Below, one piece after another: positions 10,097 to 20,970 of a stretch of DNA of 64,000 bases. Source of the DNA: Nitrospinaceae bacterium (GTDB lineage Bacteria > Nitrospinota > Nitrospinia > Nitrospinales > VA-1); contig JAJDAY010000009.1 in assembly GCA_029261655.1 (NCBI GenBank), positions 20,165 to 84,164 of the forward strand, in the 5' to 3' direction. The notes beneath the pieces were generated by a model, which worked only from the letters and a program-made list of their open reading frames with translations, made no database searches and had not been told where the DNA came from. Numbering within the stretch: position 1 is the stretch's first letter; each line of letters starts with the position of its first letter. The translations under genes and the position numbers were made by a program.

Positions 10097-10903
10097 CTAG
10101 GTCATGGAAAAGGGCACTGGAATAAAGGTCAACAGGAAGATGACGATAGAAATGTAACCCATGACCCGGTGCCGGCGATCAGGGAGCACGGAATCATCGA
10201 GCAAGGGAGCGGGTCGAAATCCCATCAATGCAATCATGAAAGCCCAGAACCACCACCCCTGCCAAAAATAGCCGAGAGGAAGCATCAGAACAAAAAACAG
10301 CCTGGAAAGTTCTTTGTGCCTGAATTTAAATAAAGAATAGATCACATGTCCGCCATCGAGCTGACCGATGGGCAAAAGATTCAGTGCGGTGACGAACAGA
10401 CCGATCCAGCCCGCAAAAGCAACGGGATGCAAAAGGATATTGACTCCCTCTGAATATGGGGTCACACCTAAAATCATTTTGGAAAGAAGGGCTAATAAAA
10501 TCGAACTTCCGAAGGTCAACCCTTCAGCCGTTTCACCTGGCGTTACTTCGGACAGGAAAAGACCCACAACCAATGTCGGAACAGCCACCACAAATCCGGC
10601 GATGGGTCCCGCAGATCCGATTTCCATCAATACCCGGCGGTCGGGTATCAATTCTTTAATCTGAATGAAAGCTCCGAAGGTTCCCGCGATAAAAATCGGC
10701 GGTGCCGGAATGAAAAAAGGCAATGTGGCTCTGACATTATTTTTCCTGCTGGCCCAGTAATGTCCGAACTCATGCGTCCCCAGGATGAGGATCAAGGAAA
10801 AGGAAAAAAGAAGCCCTCCCGCAAGGAAAGTCGTGACCAGAGTTCCGGCCAACAGCAGGGAAAAGATGATCCAGTTTTTTATGCTTGGATTATCGGCAGG
10901 CAA
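10097..10903 (-). CDS. M50-family membrane zinc protease (site-2-protease-like)
   Basis: Intramembrane metalloprotease. The zinc-binding HEFGH motif sits at about residues 44-48 in a membrane helix, and the third ligand is in NLLPIGQLDGGH near residue 180. Multiple hydrophobic segments span the 268 residues. There is no PDZ domain, unlike RseP, so it belongs to the compact FtsH-independent S2P-like group. The start is a TTG 17 bp after proA. The substrate cannot be predicted from the neighbours (proA and an LRR protein). Confidence 0.9.
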   Translation of the reverse strand: MPADNPSIKNWIIFSLLLAGTLVTTFLAGGLLFSFSLILILGTHEFGHYWASRKNNVRATLPFFIPAPPIFIAGTFGAFIQIKELIPDRRVLMEIGSAGPIAGFVVAVPTLVVGLFLSEVTPGETAEGLTFGSSILLALLSKMILGVTPYSEGVNILLHPVAFAGWIGLFVTALNLLPIGQLDGGHVIYSLFKFRHKELSRLFFVLMLPLGYFWQGWWFWAFMIALMGFRPAPLLDDSVLPDRRHRVMGYISIVIFLLTFIPVPFSMT

Positions 10904-10920
10904 TACGTTTCTCTATAGCT

Positions 10921-12219
10921 TCAACACGACGGGTTCACTGATTTATGCGTGAACTCTCTGGCGCCGTCACCGGAATAGTCCCCGGCGATCTGACCTTTAC
11001 CGATGAGTTTGTATTTATAAATCACCAGTCCTTCGAGACCCACGGGACCGCGGGCATGTGTTTTGTTGGTGCTGATACCTATTTCGGCTCCCAAGCCATA
11101 ACGAAAACCATCGGCGAATCGGGTGGAGGCATTCCACATGACGCTAGCGGAGTCCACCTCATTCAAAAACATCTCTGCCCGGTCGGGGTCCATTGTGAGT
11201 ATCGTGTCGGTATGACCGGAACCATGCAGATTGATAAACTCTATCGCCTCGCCAATATCCTTAACAATTTTAACAGCCAGCTTCAGATCGTTGTATTCCG
11301 TGTCCCACTCGTTTTTTTTCGCGGGTTTTATTTGCGGAGCAAGCTGGCAGGTTTTTTCACAGCCGACAAGTTCCACTTTCTCCGCTTTGAGTTTTTCGAC
11401 CAGGAGAGGAAGCACTTGTTGCGCGATATCCTGATGGACCAACAGGTTTTCCATGGCGTTGCAGGCGGCGGGATATTGAAGCTTGGAATCGAGAACGACC
11501 CGGAGGGCCATATCGACATTCGCCCCTTTATCTATGTAACCATGACAAATACCTTCGGAGTGGCCCAACACCGGTATCCGGGTGTTTTCCTGAATATAGC
11601 GGACAAAGGCGTTGCTTCCGCGCGGAACAACGAGGTCGATGTATCGGTCCTGATCGAGCATTTCCGCGACCTCTGCCCGGGTCTCGATCATTTGTATCGC
11701 GGTTTCAGGCACTCCATCCACCTGCCCAATGGCGTCAGCCAGAAGAGAAACGATGACCTTGTTGGTGTTCTGCGCTTCTGTGCCGCCCTTCAAAATAACA
11801 GCGTTTCCTGATTTCAGGCAAAGGGAAGAAATCTGCGGCACCGCATCGGGCCGGGATTCAAAAATAGCGCCTATCACGCCAATGGGGCAGGTGACATGAC
11901 TCAATATCAAACCCTCATCCATTTCCGTCACACTTTTTACCCGGCCCACCGGGTCTTCCAGCCGGGCCACACTGCGAACTCCTTTGGCCATGCTTTGAAC
12001 TTTAGCCGGGTTCAAAGCCAGCCGGGCCATCAACGGCCCCGGAATATTTTCCTTGCGCGCATACTCCATATCCTTCGCATTCGCTGACAGGATGGCGGAT
12101 TCATTGGACTCCAAAGCCGAAGCCATTTTTTCCAGGGCGGAATTTTTTTCCTCAGTTGAAAGACGGGCCAACTTCAGGGACGCGGCTTTGGCCTGGGCGG
12201 AAATTTCTGCTACGGTCAT
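10921..12219 (-). CDS. proA: Gamma-glutamyl phosphate reductase
   Basis: Reduces gamma-glutamyl phosphate to glutamate semialdehyde with NADPH, the second step of proline synthesis. The aldehyde-dehydrogenase-like fold is shown by GVIGAIFESRPDAVPQ, LKGGTEAQNTN, and the catalytic-cysteine region YPAACNAMENLLVH. The C-terminal motif is FADGFRYGLGAEIGIS. The ATG at 12219 is preceded by AAAGG at good spacing and was preferred to a TTG at 12261 that would overlap the upstream LRR gene. No proB is present in the window. Confidence 0.95.
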   Translation of the reverse strand: MTVAEISAQAKAASLKLARLSTEEKNSALEKMASALESNESAILSANAKDMEYARKENIPGPLMARLALNPAKVQSMAKGVRSVARLEDPVGRVKSVTEMDEGLILSHVTCPIGVIGAIFESRPDAVPQISSLCLKSGNAVILKGGTEAQNTNKVIVSLLADAIGQVDGVPETAIQMIETRAEVAEMLDQDRYIDLVVPRGSNAFVRYIQENTRIPVLGHSEGICHGYIDKGANVDMALRVVLDSKLQYPAACNAMENLLVHQDIAQQVLPLLVEKLKAEKVELVGCEKTCQLAPQIKPAKKNEWDTEYNDLKLAVKIVKDIGEAIEFINLHGSGHTDTILTMDPDRAEMFLNEVDSASVMWNASTRFADGFRYGLGAEIGISTNKTHARGPVGLEGLVIYKYKLIGKGQIAGDYSGDGAREFTHKSVNPSC

Positions 12220-12250
12220 TTTTAGCCTTTGATATCGGGGTTTCGCTTTT

Positions 12251-13051
12251 TCATCGGACAATGATTTGAACTGCCTTTTCCTTACTATATTTTAAAGCTT
12301 TAATGCGGAATTTTTGCGAAATGGGGTTCATCGCCAGATCAAGTGTCTTAAGGGCAGGGAAAAATTCACTGTCTATAAGCGCATTGGCACCCCTATCGGA
12401 TATATTGTTTTGCCCCAAATAAAGCGATTCAAGATTGGGGAAGTTTTTGGAATTGGCAAAAGCCACCGCCCCGCCATCTCCTATTTCGTTGCGAAACAAA
12501 TTCAGCGTCACAAGTTCGGGCATGGTCTTAACTTCGGACAACGCCATAACACCTTCAGGTGTTATGAGATTATCGTTCATTAAAAGCGTTTTTAATTTAA
12601 GAAAATTGTTGGAGTCGGCCACAAAACCAAAAGCCTCATCTGCTATTTCATTTTTCCATATTTTTAAAGATTCCAGGTTTTTCAAATGAGGGGATTCAGA
12701 CAGGGCTTTAAGTCCCTGGTCGCCGATCAAATTTCCCCACAGATCAAGGTGCTGAAGGTTTGCCAGATGAGGCGATTGGGCCAGAGCCTTCACCCCTTTA
12801 TATTTAATTTTATTTCCCTGGAGCAGAAGCGTGGTGACCGAACTCAACTGCTCCATTTTTGCGAGTTCCTTCGCCCCTTGGGTCCCAATCACCACCCGGC
12901 TCAGATCCAGTACCTGCCCGTCCTGGCTGAGTCGGCTTTGAACAAGGGTCTTGATATCCTCCGCAGCCCAGGATGATGAACTGAATGCAAAACCAATCAA
13001 CATAAAACCGACCGCTAAAATTTTGCCAAAATTCATATCAGGGGTTTTCAT
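12251..13051 (-). CDS. Exported leucine-rich-repeat protein (ribonuclease-inhibitor type)
   Basis: Secreted protein with a signal peptide ending near SSSWAA and about seven LRRs of the RNI type (LxxLxxLxLxxNxIxDxGxxAL). It probably works as a protein-binding scaffold in the periplasm or at the cell surface; no catalytic motif is seen. The stop lies 31 bp before the preferred proA start. It shares its repeat design with the cytosolic LRR gene at 23015-23923. The partner is unknown. Confidence 0.85.
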   Translation of the reverse strand: MKTPDMNFGKILAVGFMLIGFAFSSSSWAAEDIKTLVQSRLSQDGQVLDLSRVVIGTQGAKELAKMEQLSSVTTLLLQGNKIKYKGVKALAQSPHLANLQHLDLWGNLIGDQGLKALSESPHLKNLESLKIWKNEIADEAFGFVADSNNFLKLKTLLMNDNLITPEGVMALSEVKTMPELVTLNLFRNEIGDGGAVAFANSKNFPNLESLYLGQNNISDRGANALIDSEFFPALKTLDLAMNPISQKFRIKALKYSKEKAVQIIVR

Positions 13052-13092
13052 TGCAACCGATCCTGTGCCATTTGGGTTTAATCGCTTTGCAT

Positions 13093-13776
13093 TTAGACTA
13101 TCAGATATTTAAAAATGGTATAAATAATTTTTGTTCCCGCTTTCAGGGTTCCCGAAACGGTTCCGGTGATTTTCGACACTCCGACCCTTTGCCGGTAACG
13201 CACCGGAATTTCACATATTCTCAGCCCGTTCTGGACGGCTTTGATCTGCATTTCAACCGTCCAGCCGAAATCCCGGTCCTGCATCCCGATACTTTTAAGA
13301 GAGTCATGCCGAATGGATCGAAAGGGTCCAAGGTCGGTATAGCGATGCTTGAAAAATATTCGTATCAAAAAGACCGCCAAACGGTTGCCATAACGTGCCT
13401 GCGGTAAAAGGGCCGAACGGCTTTCAGGCAATAGCATACGGCTTCCCACAACAAAATCTTTCTCTCCCCTGAGTATCGGTTGGATAAGATCCGTGATTTC
13501 TTCCGGGTAATCGCTGTAATCGCCATCGAGAAAAACCACAATATCCGGTTGACTCAATTCAGCGATTCCGCGTAAGCAGGCCGACCCATAACCCTTACGG
13601 TTTTCCCGGATCACCCGCGCGCCGGATTCCCGTGCGACGTTTGCGGTGTTGTCGGTCGAACCGTTATCGACCACGATAATTTCATGCAGGCTTTTCTGAG
13701 GAAGGTCGTTTAAGACCAGGCCAATAGAGGATTCTTCATTGAAGGCAGGAATGATGACCGATACTTTGGGGCTCAT
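13093..13776 (-). CDS. Family 2 glycosyltransferase (DPM1/ArnC-like)
   Basis: Transfers a sugar from a nucleotide donor, probably to a polyprenyl or lipid carrier. The GT-A fold starts at VSVIIPAFNEESSIG. The donor-binding EIIVVDNGSTDNT and metal-binding FLDGDYSD (about residue 84) are conserved. The 227-residue length fits the soluble DPM1-like group; the C-terminal hydrophobic end is short. It follows trpA by 16 bp and is probably cotranscribed with trpF-B-A, although its function seems unrelated to tryptophan. Confidence 0.88.
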   Translation of the reverse strand: MSPKVSVIIPAFNEESSIGLVLNDLPQKSLHEIIVVDNGSTDNTANVARESGARVIRENRKGYGSACLRGIAELSQPDIVVFLDGDYSDYPEEITDLIQPILRGEKDFVVGSRMLLPESRSALLPQARYGNRLAVFLIRIFFKHRYTDLGPFRSIRHDSLKSIGMQDRDFGWTVEMQIKAVQNGLRICEIPVRYRQRVGVSKITGTVSGTLKAGTKIIYTIFKYLIV

Positions 13777-13792
13777 AAGTGGATTTCCGGAA

Positions 13793-14596
13793 TCATCCAG
13801 AGCTGGAAATCGCCTGTTTCACGCTGGCAACAAAATCGCCGACTTTAGCTTCCAGATCGGCGGGGTTTCCATTCTGTTCGATCAACCGGACAATGGCACT
13901 TCCCACGATCACTCCATCGGAAACAACCGCCGCTTTTTTTGCCTGATCGGGACCTGAGATACCGAACCCGACCAGAACCGGCAGTTTGGCGACCCGCTTG
14001 ATGCTCTGTACTTTGGCCTCCAGATTGCCGCTCACTTCGGATTTAACCCCCGTCGTTCCGGTCAGGGACACATAATAGATGAATCCCCGGCTGGCATTGG
14101 CGATCAGGCGAATTCGATCTTCGGTGCTGGTGGGCGCCAGAAGATGAATCATGTCCAATCCCTGTTTTTTTGCGTGCGCGTCAAATTCACCGGCTTCTTC
14201 AGGAGGAAGATCGGGAATGATCACGCCATCCACCCCAGCTTTAAGAGCATCGTCCACGAACAGCTTTTGTCCATAGGCAAAAACCGGATTGTAACTGGTC
14301 ATCAAAACAATGGGGAGTTCTGAAGTCTTGCGAATTTCACCCACCAGCCGGATGATTTTTTTCAAAGTCGTCCCGCTTTCCAAAGCCCGCTGGGAAGCCG
14401 CCTGAATGACCGGACCGTCTGCCAGAGGATCGGAGAACGGCACGCCAAGCTCAATAATATCGGCTCCATTTTTTTCAATGACGGAAAATATTTTTTGGGT
14501 GGCGGACAAATCAGGGTCCCCCGCTGTGATGAAAGCGACCAGAGCCTTCTGATTTTTTTTCCTCAGTTTTTGAAAACAATTCTCGATTCGGCTCAC
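13793..14596 (-). CDS. trpA: Tryptophan synthase alpha subunit
   Basis: Cleaves indole-3-glycerol phosphate to indole and glyceraldehyde 3-phosphate. The signature [17 protein letters not shown] contains the catalytic Asp. Catalytic Glu is in FITAGDP/IELG. The C-terminal phosphate site GFGISGPDQ is present. The GTG at 14596 overlaps the TGA of trpB (GTGA) and starts the conserved VSRIENCF sequence, so it was preferred to a longer in-frame start inside trpB at 14659. Length from the GTG is 267 residues, normal for TrpA. It forms the channeling complex with TrpB. Confidence 0.97.
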   Translation of the reverse strand: MSRIENCFQKLRKKNQKALVAFITAGDPDLSATQKIFSVIEKNGADIIELGVPFSDPLADGPVIQAASQRALESGTTLKKIIRLVGEIRKTSELPIVLMTSYNPVFAYGQKLFVDDALKAGVDGVIIPDLPPEEAGEFDAHAKKQGLDMIHLLAPTSTEDRIRLIANASRGFIYYVSLTGTTGVKSEVSGNLEAKVQSIKRVAKLPVLVGFGISGPDQAKKAAVVSDGVIVGSAIVRLIEQNGNPADLEAKVGDFVASVKQAISSSG

Positions 14597-15804
14597 AAGG
14601 GAACTCCCATGATTTCGGCGACCTGGTTCACGTCTTTGTCCCCTCTTCCAGATAAACAAATCACGATGATTTCATCCTTCTTCATTTCCGGGGCCAGCTT
14701 GCTGACATAGGCGATGGCGTGCGCCGACTCCAGCGCCGGGATAATGCCTTCGGCTCTTGATAGAAGTTTGAAGCCTTCCAGTGCTTCCTCATCGGTAACA
14801 GGAACATACTGCGCCCGGCCAGTTTCATTGAGATGACTGTGCTCGGCCCCCACTCCGGGGTAATCCAGCCCAGCCGAGACTGAGTGAGCCTCTTTAATTT
14901 GTCCGTCTTCATCGTATAACAGATTGCTCATCATTCCGTGCAGAACCCCCGCCTTGCCCTCGCTCAGAGAAGCGCCGTGTTTGCCGGTCTCGATACCGAG
15001 GCCCGCCGCTTCCACGCCGATCAACCGGGTTTCTTCATGCTCGATGAAGGGATAAAACAAACCCATCGCATTGCTTCCGCCGCCGACGCAGGCAACGCAA
15101 ACGTCCGGCATCCGTTTTTCAATGTCCATGATCTGCCCGGTAACTTCTTCTCCAATGATCTTTTGAAATTCCCGAACCATCATTGGGTAAGGGTGAGGCC
15201 CGACGACGGACCCGATGATGTAATGCGTGGTTTCAACGGTGGTGATCCAGTTGCGAATCGCTTCGCTGGTCGCGTCTTTGAGCGTACGCGTCCCGCTGGA
15301 GACGGGGATCACATTGGCGCCCAGCAGTTTCATGCGAAATACATTGAGCGCCTGCCGCTGGATGTCTTTTTCTCCCATGAAGACATCGCATTCCAATCCG
15401 AACAAGGCGGCGGCGGTGGCGGTGGCCACTCCATGCTGACCCGCTCCGGTTTCGGCAATCACCCGCTTTTTATTCATGCGAAGCGCCAAAAGAGCGCTGC
15501 CTATTGTATTGTTGATTTTATGAGCACCGGTATGATTGAGATCCTCCCGCTTCAGATAGATTTTAGCCCCTCCCAGCTGGCGGGTTAAATTGCCCGCAAA
15601 ATATAAAGGGGTGGGCCGGCCCACATACTGACGCAGGTAATATTTTAAATCTTTTTGAAAGGAAGGGTCATTCTGGGCAGATGCGAATACCTGCTCAAGC
15701 TCTTTCAACGCAGGCATTAAAGTCTCTATCACATACTTACCGCCGAAAACGCCAAAATGCCCCCGTTCATCCGGCAACTGCATTTGTTTCATGGGTTGCT
15801 TCAT
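14593..15804 (-). CDS. trpB: Tryptophan synthase beta subunit
   Basis: PLP enzyme that condenses indole with serine to make tryptophan. The PLP lysine lies in [10 protein letters not shown], the phosphate-binding loop is [10 protein letters not shown], and the N-terminal [11 protein letters not shown] is typical of TrpB1. The length of 403 residues is normal. The stop overlaps the GTG of trpA, a translational-coupling arrangement that fits the 1:1 complex. It lies 34 bp downstream of trpF. Confidence 0.98.
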   Translation of the reverse strand: MKQPMKQMQLPDERGHFGVFGGKYVIETLMPALKELEQVFASAQNDPSFQKDLKYYLRQYVGRPTPLYFAGNLTRQLGGAKIYLKREDLNHTGAHKINNTIGSALLALRMNKKRVIAETGAGQHGVATATAAALFGLECDVFMGEKDIQRQALNVFRMKLLGANVIPVSSGTRTLKDATSEAIRNWITTVETTHYIIGSVVGPHPYPMMVREFQKIIGEEVTGQIMDIEKRMPDVCVACVGGGSNAMGLFYPFIEHEETRLIGVEAAGLGIETGKHGASLSEGKAGVLHGMMSNLLYDEDGQIKEAHSVSAGLDYPGVGAEHSHLNETGRAQYVPVTDEEALEGFKLLSRAEGIIPALESAHAIAYVSKLAPEMKKDEIIVICLSGRGDKDVNQVAEIMGVPL

Positions 15805-15838
15805 CTTTCTATTTCCTTGATACCTGGGTTCAATATCG

Positions 15839-16474
15839 TCACGACTGGCCGCTTCGCACAGCTTTGATAAATGCCTTCAACCGGGCCGGATCTTTTTTTC
15901 CAGGCGTGCGTTCCACCCCGGAACAAACGTCCACCGCATAAGGTTTGACCTTTTGAATCGCGTGCGCCACGTTCTTGGGGTCCAACCCTCCCGCAAGTAT
16001 TACCGTACCGTATTGTTTGCCTCCACGGATCAGACGCCAGTCGAAAGTCTCGCCGGTGCCGCCCTGCTGTTCTTCGGAATAGGCATCCAGCAGGATAGCG
16101 CTGACTTTAAAGGAAGATAATCCATCGAAAGATTCCTTCCCCTTGACCCGGACCGCCTTGATCACCCTGCGACGAATTTTTTTGCAAAAAGCGGGAGATT
16201 CGTTTCCATGCAACTGCACGGCGGACAAATTACACGAATCCGCGATGCGATTGATCCGGTCCGACGTTTCATTGACAAAAACACCGACAGCCTCGACAAA
16301 CGGAGGTAAAGCCGCGACAATGCTTTTCACCGTCTTCACGGAAACAGCGCGCGGGCTTTTTTTGTAAAAGATAAAGCCCACCGCGTCGGCGCCTTCTTTC
16401 ACCGCCAGGAGAGTGTCTTCCAAGCTGGTCATCCCGCAGATTTTAATCTTAACCCTACCCGACAGTGTATTCAT
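15839..16474 (-). CDS. trpF: Phosphoribosylanthranilate isomerase
   Basis: Amadori rearrangement of phosphoribosylanthranilate in tryptophan synthesis. The N-terminal [15 protein letters not shown] has the catalytic Cys. AVQLHGNE and the phosphate-binding [11 protein letters not shown] and VDVCSGVE motifs are family hallmarks. The (beta/alpha)8 fold has 211 residues. It heads the trpF-B-A-glycosyltransferase run. Its 5' region (16475-16620) is shared with the divergent lipoprotein gene. Confidence 0.97.
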   Translation of the reverse strand: MNTLSGRVKIKICGMTSLEDTLLAVKEGADAVGFIFYKKSPRAVSVKTVKSIVAALPPFVEAVGVFVNETSDRINRIADSCNLSAVQLHGNESPAFCKKIRRRVIKAVRVKGKESFDGLSSFKVSAILLDAYSEEQQGGTGETFDWRLIRGGKQYGTVILAGGLDPKNVAHAIQKVKPYAVDVCSGVERTPGKKDPARLKAFIKAVRSGQS

Positions 16475-16620
16475 TTTTCAAAAATCTGTGTCATTTTGCA
16501 AATTTTTGCATTAAAATTAGTGGAGCATTGATTTGAACCGCCTTCATTGTAACCCCGTTTGCCACTCGACAAAAAATCGATCACTGCCTGTCTTAACTAT
16601 TCTAACTTCCCAGGTGCAAT

Positions 16621-17043
16621 ATGAAAATTTTTCGATGGATCGCCCTCATCCTGTTCATGACACTCCCGCTTTTATCCACCGGTTGCGGAACCACCCACGA
16701 AGCCGATGGCGTGGAAGTTGACATTAATTTCCAGGGACATGGCGTTAAATCGTTTCCGCTAACCGTTGAACCCCTTTTTCAGGCCACCCTGGTCGCCCTC
16801 AAAAATTTGAAGCTCAAAGTCGATGATATTTCAGATGACGGTGAAAATCGCCAAATCAACGTAAAAACCGATGAACTTCATATCATCATCGATGTTATGG
16901 AAATTGGTCTCAAAATTTCCAGATTGCGTGTCAAGGCCCAGGAGAAGGGTTTCTTTTCCTCTGATTATAATGAAGAAATGGCCGTTGAAATTATCAAGGA
17001 AACCTCTCTCGTTGTGGAAGCCTCCGGTCACACCCATTATTAA
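16621..17043 (+). CDS. Small lipoprotein, DUF3568-like
   Basis: 140-residue exported lipoprotein. The signal sequence ends in the lipobox LSTGC with the lipidated Cys at about residue 22. The mature part is a mixed alpha/beta domain similar in pattern to DUF3568 proteins (PLFQATLVALKNLKLKVDDIS). It is encoded on the plus strand in the middle of the minus-strand trp cluster, between trpF and trpC, and ends 11 bp from the trpC stop. Function unknown. Its own promoter must lie in 16475-16620. Confidence 0.85.
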   Translation: MKIFRWIALILFMTLPLLSTGCGTTHEADGVEVDINFQGHGVKSFPLTVEPLFQATLVALKNLKLKVDDISDDGENRQINVKTDELHIIIDVMEIGLKISRLRVKAQEKGFFSSDYNEEMAVEIIKETSLVVEASGHTHY

Positions 17044-17054
17044 ATCGGCCCCGA

Positions 17055-17861
17055 CTATACGCTTTCTTTTCCAGAATCTCCTTTAAGCTCCGCAAGCTTT
17101 TTAGAAATATTATCGGCTTTCATCAAACTCTCGCCGATCAAAAACGCGTGCGCTCCCAGTTTTTCCAATTCCTGAATGTCCCCGGACGAATGAATACCGC
17201 TTTCACAAACCAACAAATTGTCTGGAACCATTTTTGCCATTTTTATCAAACGCCGTGAAATACCCAGATCGGTTTTCCCGGTTTTTAAATCCCGATTGTT
17301 GATGCCAATCAGAAAGGCTCCTACGGAAAATGCTTTCTCCATATCCTTTTCACAATGCGTTTCCACCAGAGCGGTCATGCCGAGCTCCTTACCCAGCTCC
17401 AGCAAATCCTCCATCTGATTTTTATCCAGCCAGGTCGCGATCAGCAAAAAAAAATCTCCCCCAAAAGCCCGCGATTCATGAACCTGATAGGGGTCAAAAA
17501 TGAAATCCTTCCTGAGTAACGGGATTTTCACTTCATCCCGAACCTGACTCAAAAAATCGATGTTACCGCCAAAATAATTGGACTCCGTGAGTACGGATAT
17601 CGCGGCGGCTCCGTGGGCCGCATATTCTCTGGCGATGGCCAGACCGTCAAAATCAGGGCGTAATTCTCCTTTGAAGGGAGTCCGTTTTTTGATCTCGGCA
17701 ATGATTCTGGAACCCTTCGCTGGGGCAAGCGCCTTGCGGACATCCCGGACAGGCTCCTTCTGCCCAATTCTACCTTTGATTTCAGAAAGAGGCGTTTTCC
17801 TTCTGGTCGAGTCCAGTTCTTCCTTTTTATGCGCGAAAATTTTATCGAGTATATTTGCCAT
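17055..17861 (-). CDS. trpC: Indole-3-glycerol phosphate synthase
   Basis: Ring-closing decarboxylase of the tryptophan pathway with a (beta/alpha)8 fold. Recognisable motifs are IAEIKKRTPFKGELR, FDGLAIAREYAAHGAAAISVLTE (part of it), PLLRKDFIFDPYQV, IGINNRDLKT and CESGIHSSGDI, with the catalytic Lys and Glu in place. 268 residues. The SPS motif is replaced by RTP in KKRTPFKG, a modest deviation at the phosphate-binding end of strand 1. It is the last gene of the trpE-G-D-C run, 15 bp after trpD. Confidence 0.96.
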   Translation of the reverse strand: MANILDKIFAHKKEELDSTRRKTPLSEIKGRIGQKEPVRDVRKALAPAKGSRIIAEIKKRTPFKGELRPDFDGLAIAREYAAHGAAAISVLTESNYFGGNIDFLSQVRDEVKIPLLRKDFIFDPYQVHESRAFGGDFFLLIATWLDKNQMEDLLELGKELGMTALVETHCEKDMEKAFSVGAFLIGINNRDLKTGKTDLGISRRLIKMAKMVPDNLLVCESGIHSSGDIQELEKLGAHAFLIGESLMKADNISKKLAELKGDSGKESV

Positions 17862-17876
17862 ATTTTGACTGCCCGC

Positions 17877-18890
17877 TCAGGAATGACTCACTTCACAAAG
17901 TTTGCTTAATTTTTCTTTAGCCGCCCCCGATGCAATGGACTCTCTGGCTACCCCCAATCCGTCGTCAATAGAAACCGCCTTGCCGCCGGCGCAAATGGCC
18001 GCAGAAGCATTTAATAAAACGATGTCCATTTTAGGCCCGGCCTCGCCTTCCAATACAGCTTTTATGATTTCCGCGTTCATTTCAGGCGACCCTCCCTGAA
18101 CCTGCTCTGGAGCACAGCGTTTCAGGCCAAAATCTTCGGGTCGGATGCTGTATTCGCGGATTTTTCCGTCCAATAGCTCCGCGACATGAGTCGTGTCCAT
18201 CAAGGAAATTTCATCGAGTCCATCTTCCCCGTGCACCACAAACGCGTGCCGGCACCCCAGTTTTTTCAAAACATGGGCGATCGGTAAAACCCATTTGCGA
18301 TCGAAAACGCCGATCACCTGAGCATGCGCGTTCGCCGGGTTGGTCAGCGGCCCCAGTAAATTGAATATGGTGCGAAACCCCAGTTGCTTTCTAACCGGCG
18401 CGGCATACTTCATCGCCCCATGCATGAGAGGCGCGAACAGAAACCCCATGCCCACCTGTTCAACACATTTTTCCACCACCGGTTTATCGGCTTCGATGTT
18501 GACGCCGAGACATTTTAAAACATCAGCGCTCCCCGACCGACTGGACACCGCCCGATTGCCGTGTTTGGCGACAGTGATTCCCGCTCCGGCAACGATAAAC
18601 GCCGAAGCGGTAGAAATATTAAAGGTCGTGCCACCATCGCCGCCGGTCCCGCAGGTGTCTACAATATTTTTGGAGGTAACTTTCAATACTTCGGCTTTCT
18701 GGCGCATCACCTGAGCCGCGCCCACGATTTCGCCGACACTTTCCCCTTTTTTACTGAGCGCCGTGAGAAAAGCCGCCAATTGAGAATCCTCCACAGCGCC
18801 TTCCATGACTTGACTCATCACAGCAACCATTTCCGTTTCCGTCAAATCAATCCCATCAAGAGTTCTCGTCACCGCATCCTGGATTTTCAC
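17877..18890 (-). CDS. trpD: Anthranilate phosphoribosyltransferase
   Basis: Adds phosphoribose from PRPP to anthranilate. The PRPP-binding glycine-rich motif [17 protein letters not shown] and the [17 protein letters not shown] stretch are intact. The 337-residue length is normal. Its start overlaps the trpG stop by 4 bp (ATGA type), so translation is probably coupled. It is a separate gene, not fused to trpG. Confidence 0.98.
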   Translation of the reverse strand: MKIQDAVTRTLDGIDLTETEMVAVMSQVMEGAVEDSQLAAFLTALSKKGESVGEIVGAAQVMRQKAEVLKVTSKNIVDTCGTGGDGGTTFNISTASAFIVAGAGITVAKHGNRAVSSRSGSADVLKCLGVNIEADKPVVEKCVEQVGMGFLFAPLMHGAMKYAAPVRKQLGFRTIFNLLGPLTNPANAHAQVIGVFDRKWVLPIAHVLKKLGCRHAFVVHGEDGLDEISLMDTTHVAELLDGKIREYSIRPEDFGLKRCAPEQVQGGSPEMNAEIIKAVLEGEAGPKMDIVLLNASAAICAGGKAVSIDDGLGVARESIASGAAKEKLSKLCEVSHS

Positions 18891-19468
18891 GCGCTGGTTT
18901 TTGTCGGTAGTTTGAGAAAATTTCCCAACAATTCTTTTCCGTTCACAGTCAAAATCGATTCAGGATGAAACTGCACGCCTTCAACCAAAAGTTCCTTATG
19001 CCTTATACCCATGATTTCCTTGTCATCGCTTTCAGCGGAAATCTCAAAGCAATCCGGCAGGTTTTTTCGATTCAGGACCAATGAATGATAGCGGGTGGCT
19101 TCAAAGGGATTGGGAAGATTTGCAAACAGGGTTTTGCCATCGTGATGGATCATCGACGTTTTGCCGTGCATCAATTTTCCGGCTTTAATGATTTCTCCGC
19201 CAAAGGCCGCGCCTACGGACTGGTGCCCCAGACACACTCCTAGAATTGGAATTTTCCCGGCAAAATGTTTCACCACTTCGACAGACACACCTGCTTTGTC
19301 CGGCGTGCAGGGTCCCGGTGAAACCACAATTTTTTCAGGATTTAGGGCCGCAATCTCATCAATTGTGATTTCATCGTTTCGACGCACCTCGATATCCGCC
19401 CCCAGTTCGCCCATGTATTGCACCAGGTTATAAGTGAACGAATCGTAATTGTCGATCATGAGGATCAT
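18887..19468 (-). CDS. trpG: Anthranilate synthase component II (glutamine amidotransferase)
   Basis: Supplies ammonia from glutamine to TrpE. Class I amidotransferase triad: the nucleophile Cys in [10 protein letters not shown], and His and Glu in GVQFHPES. N-terminal [14 protein letters not shown] is typical of TrpG/PabA. 193 residues. It overlaps trpE and trpD by 4 bp on each side. It may also serve para-aminobenzoate synthase, as is common when one copy is present, but this cannot be seen here. Confidence 0.97.
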   Translation of the reverse strand: MILMIDNYDSFTYNLVQYMGELGADIEVRRNDEITIDEIAALNPEKIVVSPGPCTPDKAGVSVEVVKHFAGKIPILGVCLGHQSVGAAFGGEIIKAGKLMHGKTSMIHHDGKTLFANLPNPFEATRYHSLVLNRKNLPDCFEISAESDDKEIMGIRHKELLVEGVQFHPESILTVNGKELLGNFLKLPTKTSA

Positions 19469-20964
19469 CGCGACAACCCCCTCTCGGAAATTTCGATGGC
19501 TTTCAGGAGGGCCTTGCCCTTGTTCATGGTTTCCTCAAATTCATTGTCAGGAACAGAATCTGCGACGATTCCCGCGCCTACGCCCAGGTAGGCTATATTA
19601 TCTTTTATCAAAAGCGTGCGGATCGCGATGGCCGTGTCCAGATTGCCGTTAAAACTGATATACCCCACGGTTCCGCCGTACAATCCACGGCGATTCGGCT
19701 CCAGTTCGTCGATGATTTCCATCGCCCTTATTTTTGGCGCCCCGGAGAGCGTGCCTGCTGGGAACGCGGCTTTCAGGACGTCAAAACAATCCAGTCCCGG
19801 TTTCAACAATCCCCTGACATTGGAAACGATGTGCATGACATGAGAATAGCGTTCGATAACAAATTGTTCGTTCACTTCTACTGTGCTCGTTTGGGCGATT
19901 CGGCCCAGGTCGTTGCGCCCCAGGTCCACTAGCATGATATGCTCCGCCAGTTCTTTTTCATCCTGCAGAAGATCCTTTTCCAGAGCGCAGTCTTCCGCTT
20001 CGTCCTGGCCGCGTTTTCGGGTTCCGGCGATGGGACGGACCTCCACCTTGCCGTCTTCCAACCGTACCAGTATCTCAGGGGAAGAACCCACGACCTCTAA
20101 ATCTCCAAACTTAAGAAAATACATGTAAGGAGATGGGTTAACTGTGCGCAGAGCACGATAAATATCAAACGGGTCTTCGCTGATCTTGACCTTCAAACGC
20201 TGGGACAATACCACCTGAATCGCGTCCCCTTCAACGATATAATCCTTGATCTTCAGAACCGCTTCCTTGAAGGCTTTCTCTTCAAAATTAGATTGGATGT
20301 CATTTAGATCCGCTTGGAGGCCCGATTGGACCTTTTTAGATTCACTCGATTTGACAACAGGAGGGTTGGTCCTGAGTTTGTCTTCAAGGCATTCGATTTT
20401 TTTCAGCGTCCTGGCATACAACCCATCAAGATCGTCATCCTCAATAAACGCGTTGGACACGATTTTAATGGTGTGCGATACGTTGTCGAAAATCAGCAGA
20501 GTATCGGTGATGACGAACAACGAATCGGGGACATCGAGATCGTCCATAGTCTGATCGGGCAATTTTTCAAAATACCGCACCATGTCATAGCCAATGAAAC
20601 CCACGGCCCCGCCGGTGAATGGAGGCAAACCTTCTTGTGGCACCGGGCGGTATTTTGCCAATATTTCCTTGAGAACAGAAAGCGGACATTCCACTTCGCC
20701 GGTCTTCTCCTTGCCATTATCCAATAGGGTGAAAACATTGCCTTTGGTGCGCACGATCAGTGAAGGATCACAACCGAGAAAACAATACCGCGCCCACTTT
20801 TCGCCACCCTCCACGCTCTCCAGCAGGAACGAGTACTCTCCTCCTCTTATTTTCATATAAGCCGATACAGGCGTGTCCAAATCGGCGATAATTTCCTTGT
20901 AAACAGGGATCAGATTGCCTTGCCGGGCTTTTCGTTTAAATTCTTCTAGAGAGGGCTGATACAT
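19465..20964 (-). CDS. trpE: Anthranilate synthase component I
   Basis: Converts chorismate and ammonia to anthranilate. The N-terminal feedback site [15 protein letters not shown] contains the LLES motif that binds tryptophan, so allosteric inhibition by tryptophan is expected. The C-terminal chorismate-binding domain shows [30 protein letters not shown] and GGTVGYISF. The start at ATG 20964 was chosen over a TTG two codons upstream. First gene of trpE-G-D-C. No clear leader peptide with tandem Trp codons was found in the 200 bp upstream. Confidence 0.97.
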   Translation of the reverse strand: MYQPSLEEFKRKARQGNLIPVYKEIIADLDTPVSAYMKIRGGEYSFLLESVEGGEKWARYCFLGCDPSLIVRTKGNVFTLLDNGKEKTGEVECPLSVLKEILAKYRPVPQEGLPPFTGGAVGFIGYDMVRYFEKLPDQTMDDLDVPDSLFVITDTLLIFDNVSHTIKIVSNAFIEDDDLDGLYARTLKKIECLEDKLRTNPPVVKSSESKKVQSGLQADLNDIQSNFEEKAFKEAVLKIKDYIVEGDAIQVVLSQRLKVKISEDPFDIYRALRTVNPSPYMYFLKFGDLEVVGSSPEILVRLEDGKVEVRPIAGTRKRGQDEAEDCALEKDLLQDEKELAEHIMLVDLGRNDLGRIAQTSTVEVNEQFVIERYSHVMHIVSNVRGLLKPGLDCFDVLKAAFPAGTLSGAPKIRAMEIIDELEPNRRGLYGGTVGYISFNGNLDTAIAIRTLLIKDNIAYLGVGAGIVADSVPDNEFEETMNKGKALLKAIEISERGLSR

Positions 20965-20970
20965 ATACAA

